This document shows, piece by piece, positions 1 to 9,051 of a stretch of DNA of 64,000 nt. Position numbers and translations under genes: made by a program. The stretch lies in assembly GCF_900101905.1 (NCBI RefSeq), contig NZ_FNAJ01000012.1:167427-231426 (forward strand), given 5' to 3'. Every line of letters begins with the position of its first letter. The first letter of the stretch is position 1. Below the pieces are notes generated by a model. It ran no database searches and was not told where the DNA came from. It saw only the letters and a list, made by a program, of their open reading frames with translations. Source of the stretch: Myxococcus virescens. Its GTDB lineage: Bacteria; Myxococcota; Myxococcia; Myxococcales; Myxococcaceae.

Positions 1-1323
1 ACGGAGTGCGCCTACCAGCTCTCCCGCCGCGGGGTGCCGGTGGTGCTGCGGGAGATGAAGCCCCAGAAGCGTTCTCCCGCGCACAAGTCGGACACGCTGG
101 CGGAGCTGGTGTGCAGCAACTCGCTGCGCTCGGACAACCCGGAGAGCGCCATTGGCCTGCTGCACGCGGAGCTGCGCGCGCTGGGCTCGTTGGTGCTGAG
201 CGCGGCGGACGCGAACCGGGTTCCCGCGGGCGACGCGCTGGCGGTGGAGCGCGAGCGCTTCTCCGCCGCGATTACGGAGTCCCTGCTGCGCCAGCCCGGC
301 GTGGAGCTGGTGGCCGGTGAGGTGGAGCAGCTGCCCGAAGACGGCCCGGTGGTGATTGCCACGGGGCCGCTCACGTCGGATGCGCTGACGCGGGAGCTGG
401 AGCGCCACGTGGGCACCAGGCTCTACTTCTATGACTCCATCGCGCCCATCCTGTCGGCGGACTCCATCGACATGAACGTGGCGTTCCGCCAGAGCCGCTA
501 CGGCAAGGGCGGCGGGGACGACTACCTCAACCTGCCGATGACGAAGGACGAGTACTACCGCTTCATCGCCGAGGTGAAGGCGGGTCAGAAGGTGGTGCCG
601 CACGCTTTCGAGGAACCCAAGTACTTCGAAGGGTGTCTGCCCATTGAAGTGATGGCCGAGCGTGGCGACGACACCCTGGCCTACGGGCCCATGAAGCCGG
701 TGGGCCTGAGGGACCCGCGCACGGGCCAGGAGCCCTACGCGGTGGTGCAGCTGCGCATGGAGGACGTGGGCGGCACGTCCTGGAACATGGTGGGCTTCCA
801 GACGCGGCTGACCTGGGGTGAACAGAAGCGCATCTTCAGCAACTTCATCCCCGGCCTTCAGCAAGCGGAGTTCCTCCGGATGGGGCAGATCCACCGGAAC
901 ACCTTCATCGACTCGCCCCGGTTGCTGGCGAAGGACTTGTCGCTGAAGACGGAGCCCCGGCTCTACTTCGCGGGGCAGATCTCCGGCGTGGAGGGCTACG
1001 TGGAGAGCGCGGCATGTGGATACCTGGTGGCGTTGGCGCTGCACGCACGGCTGACGGGGACGGAGTTCGTTCCGCCGCCGGCCACCACGGCGATGGGCGC
1101 GCTGCTGCGGCACGTGACGGGCGAAGCGCACCCGCCGGACTACCCGCACCAGCCCTCCAACATCAGCTTCGGCATCTTTTCGCCGCTGACCGGGCGGATG
1201 AAGAAGGCGGAGAAGCGCGCGGCGTATTCGGCGCGAGCGAAGCAGGACCTGGCGGCATGGCTGCCGCATGCGGGCGTCCCGGCGGCGGGCGCCCCCGAGC
1301 ACGTGGACCAGAGGAGCGCATGA
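1..1323 (+). CDS. trmFO: TrmFO, folate-dependent tRNA U54 methyltransferase (5' end missing)
   Basis: The frame is open from base 1 (TECAYQLSRRG...) to TGA at 1321-1323, so the start lies outside the window; probably only some 15-20 residues are lost, including most of the FAD-binding GxGxxG, because the visible part begins just after it. TrmFO is a cytoplasmic flavoprotein that uses methylenetetrahydrofolate to make 5-methyluridine 54 in the T-loop of tRNAs. Family marks include the early REMKPQKRSPAH segment and, near the C-terminus, YFAGQISGVEGYVESAACG, the second FAD-binding region. The stop overlaps the next start by four bases (ATGA). The companion folate enzymes metF, folD and gcvT lie elsewhere in the window. 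Confidence 0.95.
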   Translation, partial: TECAYQLSRRGVPVVLREMKPQKRSPAHKSDTLAELVCSNSLRSDNPESAIGLLHAELRALGSLVLSAADANRVPAGDALAVERERFSAAITESLLRQPGVELVAGEVEQLPEDGPVVIATGPLTSDALTRELERHVGTRLYFYDSIAPILSADSIDMNVAFRQSRYGKGGGDDYLNLPMTKDEYYRFIAEVKAGQKVVPHAFEEPKYFEGCLPIEVMAERGDDTLAYGPMKPVGLRDPRTGQEPYAVVQLRMEDVGGTSWNMVGFQTRLTWGEQKRIFSNFIPGLQQAEFLRMGQIHRNTFIDSPRLLAKDLSLKTEPRLYFAGQISGVEGYVESAACGYLVALALHARLTGTEFVPPPATTAMGALLRHVTGEAHPPDYPHQPSNISFGIFSPLTGRMKKAEKRAAYSARAKQDLAAWLPHAGVPAAGAPEHVDQRSA

Positions 1324-2963
1324 TGCGGATGCGGCAGGGGCGGCTGTGGACCGCGGGCCTGATGGCTTCGCTGGTGATGGCGGGCACGGGCTGCAAGCAG
1401 GGCGAGAATGGTGGCTCGGAGGCCCCGGGCGTGCGGCGCGCCAAGGCCGCCGCGGCGGCGGAGAAGCCACCTCCGCCCGGTGCCCCCGGCGCGGGACAGG
1501 GAACGCTCCTGGCCTCGGGCCGCGTGACGGACCTGCGGGTGACGTCGGACGGCCGCTTCGCCACGTACCTGGTCAACGGGAAGAAGCCCGCGCTGGACGG
1601 CATTCCGCCGCAGATGGTGCTGGGCGAGCTGTACGTGGTGCCCGTGGAGGGCGGCGAGCCGCGCAAGCTGGGCGAGGGCGTGACGAACGTCCCCGGCGGA
1701 CAGTTGGTGGCGCCGGGCTCGAAGCACGTCCTCTTCCTCACCGGCTACAACCCGGCGACGCAGTCGGGGGCGCTGAACGTGGCGTCACTGGAGGACGCGA
1801 AGGCGGAGCCCGTCATGCTGGGCACGGCGGTCAGCTACATGCTGCCCAGCCCGGATGGGACGAAGCTGGCCTACGTGGATGGCGGCAAGCTGAAGCTGGG
1901 CGCGCTGCCGTCAGGGCCCTTCACGGACGTGGCGGCGGAGGTCAGCACCGCCCAGTTCACGCCGGACAGCAAGACGCTGCTCTTCAAGCGCCGGCTGTCC
2001 GCGGCGGGGGGCATGGCGGCCATCTCCGTGGAGAAGCCGGACGCGCCGCCCGTGAAGGTGGGGGACCAGGTGGGGGACTACGAAGTCTCCCCGGATGGTC
2101 AGCGCGTGGCCTTCCAGGTGCGCAGCGAGTCGGTGCGGGGGCTGTATGACTTGTACCTGGCGGAGCTGCCGGAGCTGAAGGTGAAGCGGCTGGCGGTGGC
2201 CTCGGGCGTGTTTGCCTTTTCGCCCGATGGCAAATGGCTGGCGCGCACGGAGAACGGCAAGCCGAACGTGCCAGGGGACTTGTACCTGGGCCCGGCGACG
2301 GGGGGCGCGGGGCGCAAGCTGGGCGTGCAGGTGGAGAAGCTGGCCTTCTCTCCGGACTCGCAGGCGGTGGGCTTCCTGGAGAAGTATGACTCGACCGCGA
2401 ACGCGGGGCTGATGTCGGTGGCCGCGCTGCCGGACGGCACGACGAAGCAGGTGGGCGGCCGCGTGCCCAACTTCGTCTGGGGCTCGGACGGGCGCTATGT
2501 GGCGTTCCTCTCGCGCATCCTCAAGCCCGCGTACTCGGTGGACCTGATGCTGTACACCCTGGGGGAGGAGCGGGCGGCGAAGGTGCAGCAGGGCGTCTTT
2601 GGCTACGGCTTCACGCCGGGCAACGCGCAGGTGGTGTTCCGCTCCAACTGCATCCGCAATGGACGCTCGTGTGACTTCATGGCCATGGACCTGCCCCGGC
2701 AGGCGGACCCCCGTACGTGGCTGCAGGGCATCTTCAGCTACAAGGTGTCCGAGGATGGCCAGCGGGTGCTCGTCACGTATGCCCGCATGGACTCGGACAC
2801 CTACGATGTGGCGGTGTACGACGTGAAGACCCAGGCGCGGAAGACGCTGGACCAGGGCGTCCAGGTGCCGGTGTCCTTCGGGGGCAAGAATGACTCGCTG
2901 GCCGTGTACGCGATTACGCAGGGCCCGAAGGCCGGCATCTACAGCGTCCCCGCGACGCTGTAG
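1320..2963 (+). CDS. Lipoprotein with TolB/WD40-like beta-propeller repeats
   Basis: About 547 residues. I chose the ATG at 1320 because it overlaps the trmFO stop (ATGA) and is followed by a lipoprotein signal: basic MMRMRQGR, a hydrophobic stretch, then a lipobox-like MAGTGC with Cys near residue 26. The mature part has a Pro/Ala-rich linker and then repeated blades of the type SPDG(T/Q/K)xx(L/V)A(Y/F), for example around 1850, 2090, 2220 and 2350, typical of PD40/TolB-C propellers. Such proteins usually serve as envelope scaffolds; no catalytic residues are recognisable. Translational coupling to trmFO suggests co-transcription, not shared function. Exact role unknown. Confidence 0.8.
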   Translation: MMRMRQGRLWTAGLMASLVMAGTGCKQGENGGSEAPGVRRAKAAAAAEKPPPPGAPGAGQGTLLASGRVTDLRVTSDGRFATYLVNGKKPALDGIPPQMVLGELYVVPVEGGEPRKLGEGVTNVPGGQLVAPGSKHVLFLTGYNPATQSGALNVASLEDAKAEPVMLGTAVSYMLPSPDGTKLAYVDGGKLKLGALPSGPFTDVAAEVSTAQFTPDSKTLLFKRRLSAAGGMAAISVEKPDAPPVKVGDQVGDYEVSPDGQRVAFQVRSESVRGLYDLYLAELPELKVKRLAVASGVFAFSPDGKWLARTENGKPNVPGDLYLGPATGGAGRKLGVQVEKLAFSPDSQAVGFLEKYDSTANAGLMSVAALPDGTTKQVGGRVPNFVWGSDGRYVAFLSRILKPAYSVDLMLYTLGEERAAKVQQGVFGYGFTPGNAQVVFRSNCIRNGRSCDFMAMDLPRQADPRTWLQGIFSYKVSEDGQRVLVTYARMDSDTYDVAVYDVKTQARKTLDQGVQVPVSFGGKNDSLAVYAITQGPKAGIYSVPATL

Positions 2964-3022
2964 CTTTTGATTGTTGAGGATCGTGCGATTCGCTGGGCGG
3001 TGTGCTTACTTCCTCCGCCTGT

Positions 3023-5287
3023 ATGGCTTCGCTCATCTATCGCCGCTACGGCGGCTCGCTCCAGGTCGACATTCCCTCCTTCGATGTGCTGGTGGAGGCG
3101 ATTCGCATCCCCGAAACGCAGTGGATTGCCACGGCGTGCCCGTTGGAGGGCTTGAGCTGTGATCCACGCCTGCTGACGTTGATGGACGCGGACGGCAACG
3201 GCCGCATCCGCGTGGCGGAGGTGCGCACGGCGGTGGACTGGGCCGCCAAACAGCTCAAGGACCGGCGCGGCGCGGATGCTTCCAGTGACGTGTTGGAGTT
3301 GAACGCGCTCAGCGAGGAGGCGCGGCCCCTGCGCGGCGCGGCGGAGATGATTCTCCGGACGCTGAAGGCGACGGACGCCGGGCGCATTTCCCTGGCGCAG
3401 GTTCGCGAGAGCGAGAAGGCCCTGCGCGAGACCGGGCAGAACGGCGATGGCATCGTCGCGCCCGAGCACCTGCCCGAGCACCTGCGGCCCCTGGCCCAGG
3501 AGCTGATGGCCAGCTTTCCCGCGCTGACGAACCGGGCAGGCAAGGCGGGCGTGGACGCGGCGCTGGTGGCTCGCTTCCGCGAGGAGCGCGCGAAGCTGCG
3601 GGAGCACCGGGAGAAGCAGGGCGCGGCGTTCGTCTGGGGCGACATCAGCCTGGAGACGGCCAAGCGCGTGCGCGATGTGGCGCCGCTGCTGGATGCGTAC
3701 TTCGTGCAGTGCCGGCTGGTGGCCGCGCAGCCCGAAGCGGCGGCGAGCCTGCGCCTGCGCGCGGAGCGGGTGGAGGGGGCGCTGGGTGACGTGGCGGCGC
3801 TGGGGAAGGCGGCGGGGGACCTGCCCATCGCGCCGCCGGATGCGTCGGGTGTGCTGGAGTGGTCCCGTCTGCTGCGCGGGCCCGCGTACGAGGTGCTGGA
3901 GGCGTTCCGCACGGACGTCGCCGCGCCGATGACGGGGGATTCGCAGCGGCTGTCGGACTCGGCGTGGCGGGGGCTGGTGGCGAAGGCGGATGGCGTGCTG
4001 GCGTGGCAGGCGCAGCTCGAGGCGAACCCGGTGCGCAAGCTGATGGACACGCTGCCGTCGGTTTCGGACGCGGACCTGGATGCCCTGGAAGCCGCGAGCG
4101 CGGCGGACCTCGCGCTCAAGCCCACGCTGGATGCCGTCAACGAGCTGGAGCGGTTGGTGCTCTACCAGCGCTGGCTGCTGCTGTTCGCGAACAACTTCAT
4201 CAGCATGCCCAACCTCTACATGCCCAAGCGGTTGGCGCTGGTGGAGAAGGGGACGCTCATCCTGGGCGGGCGCAAGTACACGCTGTCGGTGCTGGTGACG
4301 AACCGGGCCGCGCACTCCGCGCTCACCTCGCTGGGGACCACCTGCATCCTCTACGTCCAGGTGGCGCCGAAGGACGGGACGCCCGGGTATGAAGTGGCGG
4401 TGCCGGTGACGAGCGGCCGGAGCACGGAGCTCGCGGTGGGCAAGCGGGGCGTCTTCTACGACGTGGACGGCGTGGAGAGCGACGCCATCGTGACGCAGGT
4501 GGTTCGTCAGCCCGTGTCGCTGTGGGAGTCGATGACCATGCCCTTCGCGCGCATCGGCGAGTTCATCACCAGCAAGGTGGAGGGCCTGGCGTCGGCGGGC
4601 GAGAAGACGTTCGATTCGACGCTGGAGCAGGGCTACACGCACGCGACGAATGCGCCGCCGGTGGCGCCTCCCCCGGCGGCGGGCGCGGCTCCCGCTGCCG
4701 CCGCCGCAGCACCTCCAGGGGGCGGGCTCGCGGGCATCGTGGCGGCGGGCGGCCTGGCGGCTGCGGCGCTGGGCTCGTCTTTCGCGTTCATCATGACGCA
4801 GGTGAAGTCGCTGACGCTGGTGGACCTCATCTCCGCGGCGACGCTGATTGCCATTGTCGTCATGGCCCCGGCGGGGCTTCTGGGCTGGCTGAAGCTGCGT
4901 CGGCGCAACCTGGCGCTGCTGTTGGAAGGCTCGGGCTGGGCGCTCAATGACCGGTTGATGCTGACGCCGGAGCTGTCCTCGCTGGTGACGCGCCGTCCGA
5001 AGCTGCCCTCGAACGCCCGGGTGGACCGCTTGGACATGGTGCGCTCGGCGCTCGTCCGGCAGCAGGAGGACGACGAGGCGGAGGGCGCGTCCGGGTGGAC
5101 GAAGCTGGCCATCACGCTGGCGGTGATTTTCGTGTTGCTCTGGCAGGTCAGGATTCCGCTGCTGACCTGGTTCTGCCACGCGGGCTGGCTGTCTCAGGAC
5201 ACCTGCCTGGCGGTGTTGCCGTCCCAGGCGGAGCCGGCTCCGGCGGCAGCGGCGGCGCCTGCCGCGGCTCCGGCCAAGGCACCGTAG
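3023..5287 (+). CDS. Membrane protein with EF-hand calcium motifs (unknown function)
   Basis: About 754 residues from ATG 3023; an in-frame GTG at 3002 would add seven residues, and neither has a convincing ribosome site. A canonical EF-hand loop, DADGNGRIRVAE, sits near residues 55-66, and a second looser one (NGDGIVAPE) lies near residue 145, so calcium binding is plausible. The middle is a long helical Ala/Leu/Arg-rich region. After an Ala/Pro linker (near 550-565) come three hydrophobic segments, roughly 566-592, 598-626 and 692-720, and the protein ends in an Ala/Pro-rich tail. I infer a large soluble calcium-sensing part anchored by a C-terminal membrane domain. I recognise no named family. 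Confidence 0.8.
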   Translation: MASLIYRRYGGSLQVDIPSFDVLVEAIRIPETQWIATACPLEGLSCDPRLLTLMDADGNGRIRVAEVRTAVDWAAKQLKDRRGADASSDVLELNALSEEARPLRGAAEMILRTLKATDAGRISLAQVRESEKALRETGQNGDGIVAPEHLPEHLRPLAQELMASFPALTNRAGKAGVDAALVARFREERAKLREHREKQGAAFVWGDISLETAKRVRDVAPLLDAYFVQCRLVAAQPEAAASLRLRAERVEGALGDVAALGKAAGDLPIAPPDASGVLEWSRLLRGPAYEVLEAFRTDVAAPMTGDSQRLSDSAWRGLVAKADGVLAWQAQLEANPVRKLMDTLPSVSDADLDALEAASAADLALKPTLDAVNELERLVLYQRWLLLFANNFISMPNLYMPKRLALVEKGTLILGGRKYTLSVLVTNRAAHSALTSLGTTCILYVQVAPKDGTPGYEVAVPVTSGRSTELAVGKRGVFYDVDGVESDAIVTQVVRQPVSLWESMTMPFARIGEFITSKVEGLASAGEKTFDSTLEQGYTHATNAPPVAPPPAAGAAPAAAAAAPPGGGLAGIVAAGGLAAAALGSSFAFIMTQVKSLTLVDLISAATLIAIVVMAPAGLLGWLKLRRRNLALLLEGSGWALNDRLMLTPELSSLVTRRPKLPSNARVDRLDMVRSALVRQQEDDEAEGASGWTKLAITLAVIFVLLWQVRIPLLTWFCHAGWLSQDTCLAVLPSQAEPAPAAAAAPAAAPAKAP

Positions 5288-5337
5288 GCGCACCGCGAAT
5301 CTTGCCAGGACTTCTCCGGCCCGTAGGCTCGTCCTCG

Positions 5338-6240
5338 ATGACGAGCCTGTCGCCGCTGCTGGAGAAGTTCCGCGCCCACCTGGAGGACGAGAAGGGCTCG
5401 TCCCCGCACACGGTGCGCAACTACCTCATCGACCTGGTGGACTTCGAGCGCTACCTGGTGGAGCGAATGAAGCTGTCGCTCCTGTCGGGGACACACGCGG
5501 CGATTCGTGGCTACCTGGGCACGTTGAGCACGGACCACGCCCCGGCGAGCCGGGCGCGGCGGCTGGCGAGCATCAAGTCCTTCTACAAGTACCTGGTGCG
5601 GCAGAAGCTGCTTCCCGCGAGCCCCGCGAAGCTGGTGAAGAGTCCGAAGCTGCCGAAGACGCTGCCCAAGGTGCTGCCGGTGGAGGAGGTCTTCGCCATC
5701 CTGGACATGCCTGACGTGAAGACGGTGCTCGGGCTTCGGGACAGGGCGATTCTGGAGCTGCTCTACGGCGGCGGCCTGCGTATCAGTGAGTTGTGCGGGT
5801 TGGACCTGCTGGACATCGACCGCAGCGGGCGAATCGTCCGGGTGATGGGCAAGGGGAGCAAGGAGCGGCTCGTGCCCGTGAACGCGCAGTCCATCCGGGC
5901 ATTGGAGGCGTACCTCGCGAGGCGGGGAGAGCTGCTGGCCACGATTCGGAAGGATCAGGCGCCGGAGGCAATGTTCCTCAACTTCCGGGGTGGGCGCCTG
6001 ACGCCGAGGAGCATCGCGCGGCACCTGGACACGTACGTGCTGAAGTGCGCGCTGACACGGAAGGTGAGTCCGCATGCCATGCGTCACTCCTTCGCCACGC
6101 ACCTGCTGGGCGGCGGCGCGGACATCCGCAGCATCCAGGAGTTGCTAGGCCATTCGAGCCTGTCCACCACGCAGCGGTATACCCAGGTGACGTGGGAGCA
6201 GCTCCAGCAGGTCTACGACTCCGCGCATCCGCGGGCGTGA
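5338..6240 (+). CDS. xerC: Tyrosine recombinase XerC/CodV type
   Basis: 300 residues from ATG 5338. It has an N-terminal SAM-like core-binding domain (SPHTVRNYLIDLVDF) and a C-terminal catalytic domain. The catalytic set is visible: Arg148 in GLRISEL, His246/Arg249 in HAMRHSF, His272 in GHSSL and the nucleophile Tyr281 in QRYTQV. The length matches chromosomal Xer recombinases that resolve chromosome dimers at dif, working with a partner Xer and FtsK. The trmFO - xerC - hslV - hslU order parallels gid-codV-clpQ-clpY of Bacillus, which favours XerC over XerD and over a phage integrase. No attachment site is visible nearby. Confidence 0.9.
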   Translation: MTSLSPLLEKFRAHLEDEKGSSPHTVRNYLIDLVDFERYLVERMKLSLLSGTHAAIRGYLGTLSTDHAPASRARRLASIKSFYKYLVRQKLLPASPAKLVKSPKLPKTLPKVLPVEEVFAILDMPDVKTVLGLRDRAILELLYGGGLRISELCGLDLLDIDRSGRIVRVMGKGSKERLVPVNAQSIRALEAYLARRGELLATIRKDQAPEAMFLNFRGGRLTPRSIARHLDTYVLKCALTRKVSPHAMRHSFATHLLGGGADIRSIQELLGHSSLSTTQRYTQVTWEQLQQVYDSAHPRA

Positions 6241-6268
6241 CTGCAATGAGTCCAGGAGGTGCGACGTG

Positions 6269-6550
6269 ATGCAGACCGTGGCCGCCATGGCGAACGGGCT
6301 GGCCTGGTTCCTCCTTGCACTGGGCTTGTTGGCAGACGGGTTCACCGCGTTCCTGTTGGTGACGACAGCACGCAGAAAGCGGATGGCTTCGGGCGTTCCC
6401 GTGGTCGCATTGATCTTCTATGCCCAGTTCTGCGCCATTCGCTCGGCGTTGTCCCTGTCCTGTTTTGCCCCGGTCCTCGCGGCGCTCTGCCTCGTCCATC
6501 TGGGCGTGCAGTGGGGCTTGCCGGTGCTATTGGCGCGCCAGCGGTCGTGA
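6269..6550 (+). CDS. Small hydrophobic membrane protein
   Basis: About 93 residues from ATG 6269, preceded by a strong AGGAGGT at 6254-6260 with 8-base spacing; a GTG at 6266 is the alternative start. Three hydrophobic stretches (residues near 8-28, 43-62 and 65-85) predict a small inner-membrane protein of two to three helices. The signal helix is followed by a short basic loop (TTARRKRM). I recognise no family. It lies 28 bases after xerC and 70 bases before the transporter gene, so it may belong to the same transcript. Confidence 0.6.
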   Translation: MQTVAAMANGLAWFLLALGLLADGFTAFLLVTTARRKRMASGVPVVALIFYAQFCAIRSALSLSCFAPVLAALCLVHLGVQWGLPVLLARQRS

Positions 6551-6620
6551 CGTCGAGCCTGGGGCGTGGGCTGGGCGTTGGGGTAGCGAATCCCCATGTG
6601 GGGTGGCATAGCTGTTCGAT

Positions 6621-8441
6621 GTGACCCCTCCCGCGCTCATCACCCTTGGCGTCCTCGCCGTCTCCCTGGTGCTCTTCGTGAGCGACCGGGTTCGGCTGGA
6701 CATCGTGGCGTTGCTCGCGCTGCTGTCGCTCCTCCTCTTCGACATCGTTCCTGTGGAGGATGCGCTCGCGGGTTTCAGCAACCCGGTGGTCATCATGCTG
6801 GTGGGGCTCTTCGTGATTGGCGGCGCCATCACGGAGACAGGACTTGCGGGGTGGCTGGGCCAGCGGCTGGGGCACCTCGCGGGGGAAGGGGAGGGGCGCA
6901 CCATCGCCGTGGTGATGCTGGCCACCGCCGCGCTGTCTGCCTTCATGAGCTCCACGGGGACCGTGGCCATCCTGATGCCAGTGGTGGGAACGCTCGCCCT
7001 TCGCCGCGGAATCGCGCCTGCCCGCATCTACCTGCCCTTCGCGTTCGCCGCCCACCTGGGCAGCATGCTGACGCTCATCAGCACCCCGCCCAACCTCATC
7101 GTGAGTGGGGCGCTCCGGGACGCGGGCCATGAGCCGTTCCGCTTCTTCACCTTCTTCCCCATCGGCGTGGTGATGCTCGCCGCGGGCATGCTGTTCCTCA
7201 TCTTCGCCGGTAAATACCTGCTGCCCTCGGCGGCGCAGGGGCAGGTCGCGGCGCAGGCCGTCCTGTCGCCCGAGGACTTCGCCACGGAGTACGGCCTGGG
7301 AACGTTGCTTCATGCCCTCCGCGTTCCCCGTGGCTCGAAGCTCGTGGGCCGGACGCTCGGCGAGGCCAACCTGCGCTCCGCGCACGCAGTGAACGTGGTG
7401 GGCATCTCATTGATGGGCGCCGCGCATCCGGTGGTTCCGCACCGTCCCTTCGGAGCGGACGAGATCCTCGTCGTCCAGGGCCATGAGGATGCCGTCGTCG
7501 CGACGGTGGAGCACTGGGGGTTGGAGCGGCTCCCGTCCTTGCAATCCCTGTCGCTGCCACCCGAGGAGTCGCTCGCGGAGGTGGTGATTCCCCGCCGCTC
7601 GGCGCTGGCGGGCCGGACGCTCCGGCAGGCGCGCTTTCGTGACCAGTTCCGGGCCACGGTGCTCGCGATTCGCCGGGGCACGGACGCGGTGGTGGACGCC
7701 TCGTCTCCCGCACTCAAGGACTTCACGCTGCGGCGCGGCGACACCCTGCTCGTGAAGGGCCGCAAGAAGCACCTGCGCAACCTGTCCGAGGCCCGAAAGG
7801 ACCTCATCCTGCTCGCCGAGCCCGATCCGCGCACCGACCGCCTCGCGGATCCTCGGCGGGCGGCGCTCACCGTCATCATCACCCTGGCAATGCTGACGGT
7901 CATGGCCCTGGGCCTGCTTCCCAACGTGGTCGCGGTGCTGCTCGCGGCGGTGGCCATGGTGCTCACGGGCTGCGTGCGCTCCGCGGACGTCTACCGCACG
8001 GTCAACTGGGAGAGCGTCGTGCTCATCGCTGGAATGTTCCCGCTGGCCACCGCGCTGGAGCGGACCGGCGTGACGCAGTTGGCGGTGGCGGGCCTGGAGC
8101 GGCTCTTCACCGGCGCCAGCCCCCACGCCGTATTGGCGGTGCTCGCCATCGTGACGTCCACCCTGGGCCTGTTCATCTCCAACACGGCCACCGCCGTCCT
8201 CGTGGCCCCGGTGGCCCTCCGCATCGCGGAGTCCATGGAACTCCGGCCCGAGCCGCTGTTGATGGCGGTGGCCATTACCGCGTCGGCGGCGTTCGCCACG
8301 CCCATCGCGTCGCCCGTGAACACGCTGGTCATGAGCCCTGGGGGCTACCGGTTCGCCGACTATGCCCGGGTGGGCATCCCGCTCCAGGTGCTCATCGTCG
8401 CGCTGGCGGTGCTGGTGGTGCCGTGGGTGCTTCCTTTTTGA
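6621..8441 (+). CDS. SLC13-family permease with two TrkA-C domains
   Basis: 606 residues from GTG 6621. The N-terminal half (about 1-210) and C-terminal half (about 415-606) are strongly hydrophobic. The first half contains AFMSSTGTVAILMPV and the second SNTATAVLVAPVAL, the paired serine-containing re-entrant motifs of divalent anion:sodium symporters (CitT/DASS-like). Between them are two cytosolic RCK-C/TrkA-C modules (near 230-300 and 315-390), each with the GRTL.EA(N/R)(L/F)R pattern; these bind small ligands in other transporters. Such proteins import dicarboxylates, sulfate or related anions; the substrate cannot be read from sequence. It has no evident link to flanking hslVU. Confidence 0.9.
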   Translation: MTPPALITLGVLAVSLVLFVSDRVRLDIVALLALLSLLLFDIVPVEDALAGFSNPVVIMLVGLFVIGGAITETGLAGWLGQRLGHLAGEGEGRTIAVVMLATAALSAFMSSTGTVAILMPVVGTLALRRGIAPARIYLPFAFAAHLGSMLTLISTPPNLIVSGALRDAGHEPFRFFTFFPIGVVMLAAGMLFLIFAGKYLLPSAAQGQVAAQAVLSPEDFATEYGLGTLLHALRVPRGSKLVGRTLGEANLRSAHAVNVVGISLMGAAHPVVPHRPFGADEILVVQGHEDAVVATVEHWGLERLPSLQSLSLPPEESLAEVVIPRRSALAGRTLRQARFRDQFRATVLAIRRGTDAVVDASSPALKDFTLRRGDTLLVKGRKKHLRNLSEARKDLILLAEPDPRTDRLADPRRAALTVIITLAMLTVMALGLLPNVVAVLLAAVAMVLTGCVRSADVYRTVNWESVVLIAGMFPLATALERTGVTQLAVAGLERLFTGASPHAVLAVLAIVTSTLGLFISNTATAVLVAPVALRIAESMELRPEPLLMAVAITASAAFATPIASPVNTLVMSPGGYRFADYARVGIPLQVLIVALAVLVVPWVLPF

Positions 8442-8511
8442 AGTCTGAGAGCAGACAGCCAGTCACTGTTCCTTGGAAACGCCGGGCCCGGCTTGTTAAA
8501 CCCCGGGTCCT

Positions 8512-9039
8512 ATGTTCCACGGCACCACCATCCTCTGCGTGCGGCGTGACGGGAAGGTCGCCATCGCCAGCGACGGCCAGGTCTCCCTCGAAAAGACCGT
8601 GATGAAGAACACGGCGAAGAAGGTCCGCCGGCTGGGCGAAGGCCAGGTGCTCGCCGGCTTCGCTGGCAGCACCGCGGACGCCTTCACGCTCTTCGAGCGC
8701 TTCGAGGCCAAGCTCAAGGAGCACCAGAAGAACATGGCCCGCGCCTGCGTGGAGCTGGGCAAGGACTGGCGCACCGACCGCTTCCTCCGCCGGCTGGAAG
8801 CGCTCCTCATCGTCGCCGACAAGGAGAAGACGTTCATCCTCTCCGGCGCGGGTGACGTGATTGAGCCCGACTACGGCATCGCCGCCGTGGGCAGTGGTGG
8901 CCCCTACGCGTTCGCCGCCGCGCGCGCCCTCATGGCGCACACGCAGATGTCTGCTCGCGACGTGGTGCACCAGTCGCTCACCATCGCGGGTGAAATCGAC
9001 ATCTACACCAACGCCAACATCTCCATCGAAGAGCTCTAG
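8512..9039 (+). CDS. hslV: HslV (ClpQ), peptidase subunit of the HslUV protease
   Basis: 175 residues. The proteasome-beta-like fold is evident from TTILCVRRDGKVAIASDGQ at the N-terminus, with the catalytic threonine at residue 5 after a short MFHG propeptide, then the conserved KVRR and GFAGSTADAF segments. HslV forms a double hexameric ring whose N-terminal threonines cut proteins unfolded by HslU. The stop lies 12 bases before hslU, whose ribosome site overlaps this end, indicating an operon. The upstream 70 bases contain the palindrome GCCGGGCCCGGC (8481-8492) but no clear heat-shock promoter. Confidence 0.97.
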   Translation: MFHGTTILCVRRDGKVAIASDGQVSLEKTVMKNTAKKVRRLGEGQVLAGFAGSTADAFTLFERFEAKLKEHQKNMARACVELGKDWRTDRFLRRLEALLIVADKEKTFILSGAGDVIEPDYGIAAVGSGGPYAFAAARALMAHTQMSARDVVHQSLTIAGEIDIYTNANISIEEL

Positions 9040-9051
9040 GAGACACACCCC

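Noticed and set aside
2939..5293. 784-codon minus-strand open frame
   Set aside because: Antisense shadow of the EF-hand membrane gene, Arg/His-rich and without motifs.
8481..8492. GCCGGGCCCGGC palindrome before hslV
   Set aside because: Short GC palindromes are expected by chance at this base composition and no T-run follows.
8442..8511. Possible heat-shock promoter before hslV (CCTTGGAAAC ... CCCCGG)
   Set aside because: Spacing between the two parts is about 22 bases, too long for the sigma32 consensus, and the -10 match is poor.
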